From a virus, in IMG/VR virus record IMGVR_UViG_3300023090_000010, positions 1-22,378 of that record: a stretch of 22,378 nucleotides of DNA; one strand, given 5' to 3'. The notes under the pieces are model-generated. The model did no database searches. It had not been told where the DNA came from and worked only from the letters and a program-made list of their open reading frames with translations. Position 1 is the stretch's first letter. Every line of letters starts with the position of its first letter. A program made the position numbers and the translations under genes. Positions 20,949 to 22,378 of the stretch are shown here, piece after piece.

Positions 20949-22378
20949 ATGGCTAATTTTCTTGCAGACCTTGGAATGGCGATGCCTGCCATTACTCAGA
21001 TGCAGGCGGTAAATGCTGAAACGAAACAGCGCGAGCAAGCCGCGGTGATGCAGAACTTCCAGATCGATCAGTACAAGAAAGAGCAGGAGCGGCTCGATAA
21101 ACCTATCCCGCTTGAGAATTTCCAGGCTAAGTTTGCCGACAATTCAGAAGGCGGTAAAACCTTCATAGATATGATGCGGGCCAACGGTTTCGTAAACAAT
21201 GCGGGCGGTATTGAAACCGTAAACCAGCGCGGCATCAAAACCACACAACAAGCAATAGGTGAAGACCAGGAACTTCACTCGCAGATGGCACAGTGGGAGT
21301 ACAGGTCGTCGCTTCAGAAACAAATGGGTTTGCAGCAGCAGATAGCAGAAGCACAGGCGAAAGGGAACTCTAAGCTGGTAGAAACCCTGACCCCACAGCT
21401 ACAGTCGGCTAAGCAGCGAGTGGACCAAATGCTCGAAATGAACAAAAAAATGGCAGCAGGCAAGCCCGAAGTTGCGGAGAAGGTGGAGGTCGCAAGGGCA
21501 GGGGCAGAGAATAAGTTGCAGACCCACATGCCGACCATACTTGAGGACAAGAACACTCATGTTCCTAAGCCGTGGTATCCGCAGTTAGGACAGGAACCGC
21601 CGCAAAACGCCGTGATACCCGCTACGGCCAGGCAGCAAGACCCGCAAGAAAAACCGGGGAGCGGCGATAAGGCCAAGGCTCCTCTACCTACAGCCACAGG
21701 CCCAGATGGAATTGTCCGTACAATATCAAGCGAGGGTCCAATCAACTACGCTAATTGGGTTGACGCACAAGGAGTACAGCACAAAGAACCCCTCGACCCT
21801 AAAAAACACGGAACCGTGACCGCCGCCTCGGAAAGTCAAAAAGATGCAGCAATGGATGCGGACCTTGAGGGGGCCGTTAAGTACAATGTTGAAATGGCGA
21901 AGCGTGGTGAACCGATAGACATGAAAGGTATGGGCGGCGTAAGGGCCAACTTGGCCGTAAGAAACGCTTTGCAAAAAGAAATCGACAAAGGGTTGGACGC
22001 TGGCGACTTAGCCGGGGTCAAAAGAATCAAGGATTCTCTAACCAAATCCCTCAATACTCAGGAAACATCTTTCAATAACCTGCAAAGCTACGTTCTGAAT
22101 CTTGACAAGCAAATCGACCGTTTCAGTAAGCCGGGAGGGGTGGCCGACCAACTATTCAGGTTGGATGCGAAGCTTGAAAATGAGCCGATATACAAATGGA
22201 ACACAATGATCGCCGGTAAGCCGTATGAAAACATAGCAAAAATGTATGTAAATGAAATTTCTTCGGAGTGTGCAAAAATAGCAAACGGAGCACAATCTTC
22301 AGTTCAGGCTCCAAGCGATACGATGGCCGCAAAGTGGGATCAGGTGCATGATTTAAAATTGAACATGACGGACCTGAG
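20949..22378 (+). CDS. Large internal virion/ejection protein, N-terminal part
   Basis: ATG 20949 follows GCGGGGGTTTAGC, and the frame stays open for 476 codons to the window edge, so the C-terminus is missing. Residues 1-45 are helical and Gln-rich, starting with a hydrophobic MANFLADLGMAMPAI. A long Gln/Lys/Glu-rich probable coiled coil follows (about 105-180), then a Pro-rich linker (about 190-240), a short beta segment (PINYANWVDAQGVQ) and further helices. No lysozyme or transglycosylase motif is seen in the visible part. Size, composition and place after two similar proteins suggest the large ejection protein of a podovirus. Confidence 0.65.
   Translation, partial: MANFLADLGMAMPAITQMQAVNAETKQREQAAVMQNFQIDQYKKEQERLDKPIPLENFQAKFADNSEGGKTFIDMMRANGFVNNAGGIETVNQRGIKTTQQAIGEDQELHSQMAQWEYRSSLQKQMGLQQQIAEAQAKGNSKLVETLTPQLQSAKQRVDQMLEMNKKMAAGKPEVAEKVEVARAGAENKLQTHMPTILEDKNTHVPKPWYPQLGQEPPQNAVIPATARQQDPQEKPGSGDKAKAPLPTATGPDGIVRTISSEGPINYANWVDAQGVQHKEPLDPKKHGTVTAASESQKDAAMDADLEGAVKYNVEMAKRGEPIDMKGMGGVRANLAVRNALQKEIDKGLDAGDLAGVKRIKDSLTKSLNTQETSFNNLQSYVLNLDKQIDRFSKPGGVADQLFRLDAKLENEPIYKWNTMIAGKPYENIAKMYVNEISSECAKIANGAQSSVQAPSDTMAAKWDQVHDLKLNMTDL

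Noticed and set aside
1-22378. tRNA genes, CRISPR arrays, integrase, IS elements
   Set aside because: No cloverleaf, regular spacer-repeat array, recombinase motif or terminal inverted repeat was seen.

Overview
The window is a contiguous piece of a tailed double-stranded DNA phage (or prophage) genome. Every gene I can support lies on the + strand. Genes are packed head to tail, with ATGA or TGATG overlaps at most junctions and purine-rich ribosome binding sites. The order is small lysis-like genes, terminase large subunit, portal, scaffold, major capsid, head-tail adaptor, tail proteins and probable ejection proteins. The P22/T7-type adaptor and nozzle-like proteins, with no tail tube, tape measure or sheath gene, point to podovirus-like morphology. 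A lipobox lipoprotein and a Sec signal peptide suggest a Gram-negative host, but the host cannot be named from this sequence. GC is about 50 percent, with AT-richer islands in mobile or mosaic parts.

Layout. 1-1290: small genes, including a lipoprotein, a small holin-like membrane protein and a 36-residue lysine-rich peptide. 1305-1661: a SpeD-like (S-adenosylmethionine decarboxylase family) pyruvoyl enzyme. 1959-4964: terminase large subunit carrying a 390-residue intein with a LAGLIDADG endonuclease, inserted inside the Walker B motif. 4967-6464: small unknown proteins, a zinc-ribbon protein and a free-standing HNH endonuclease. 6461-8891: portal and two small genes, ending in a strong terminator. 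8984-11969: scaffold, zinc-finger protein, probable decoration protein and major capsid protein. 12054-13165: a beta-helix protein and a small charged protein, bracketed by two hairpins with identical stems. 13216-18942: neck and tail proteins, including an adaptor, a fibre-like protein with a signal peptide and a 1069-residue nozzle-like protein with a LamG domain. 18939-22378: an acetyltransferase, a cupin-like protein and three probable internal or ejection proteins, the last cut by the window end.

How it works together: this is the late program. Terminase and portal package DNA into a scaffolded HK97-fold capsid. The adaptor and nozzle close the vertex, and the fibre, LamG and beta-helix proteins probably face the host or environment. 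The most unusual items are the SpeD-like enzyme with all its catalytic residues, placed in the packaging module beside a lysine-rich peptide; a possible overprinted membrane protein in the +1 frame of terL; the intein at the ATPase active site lacking two usual histidines; and the paired hairpins around the beta-helix cassette.
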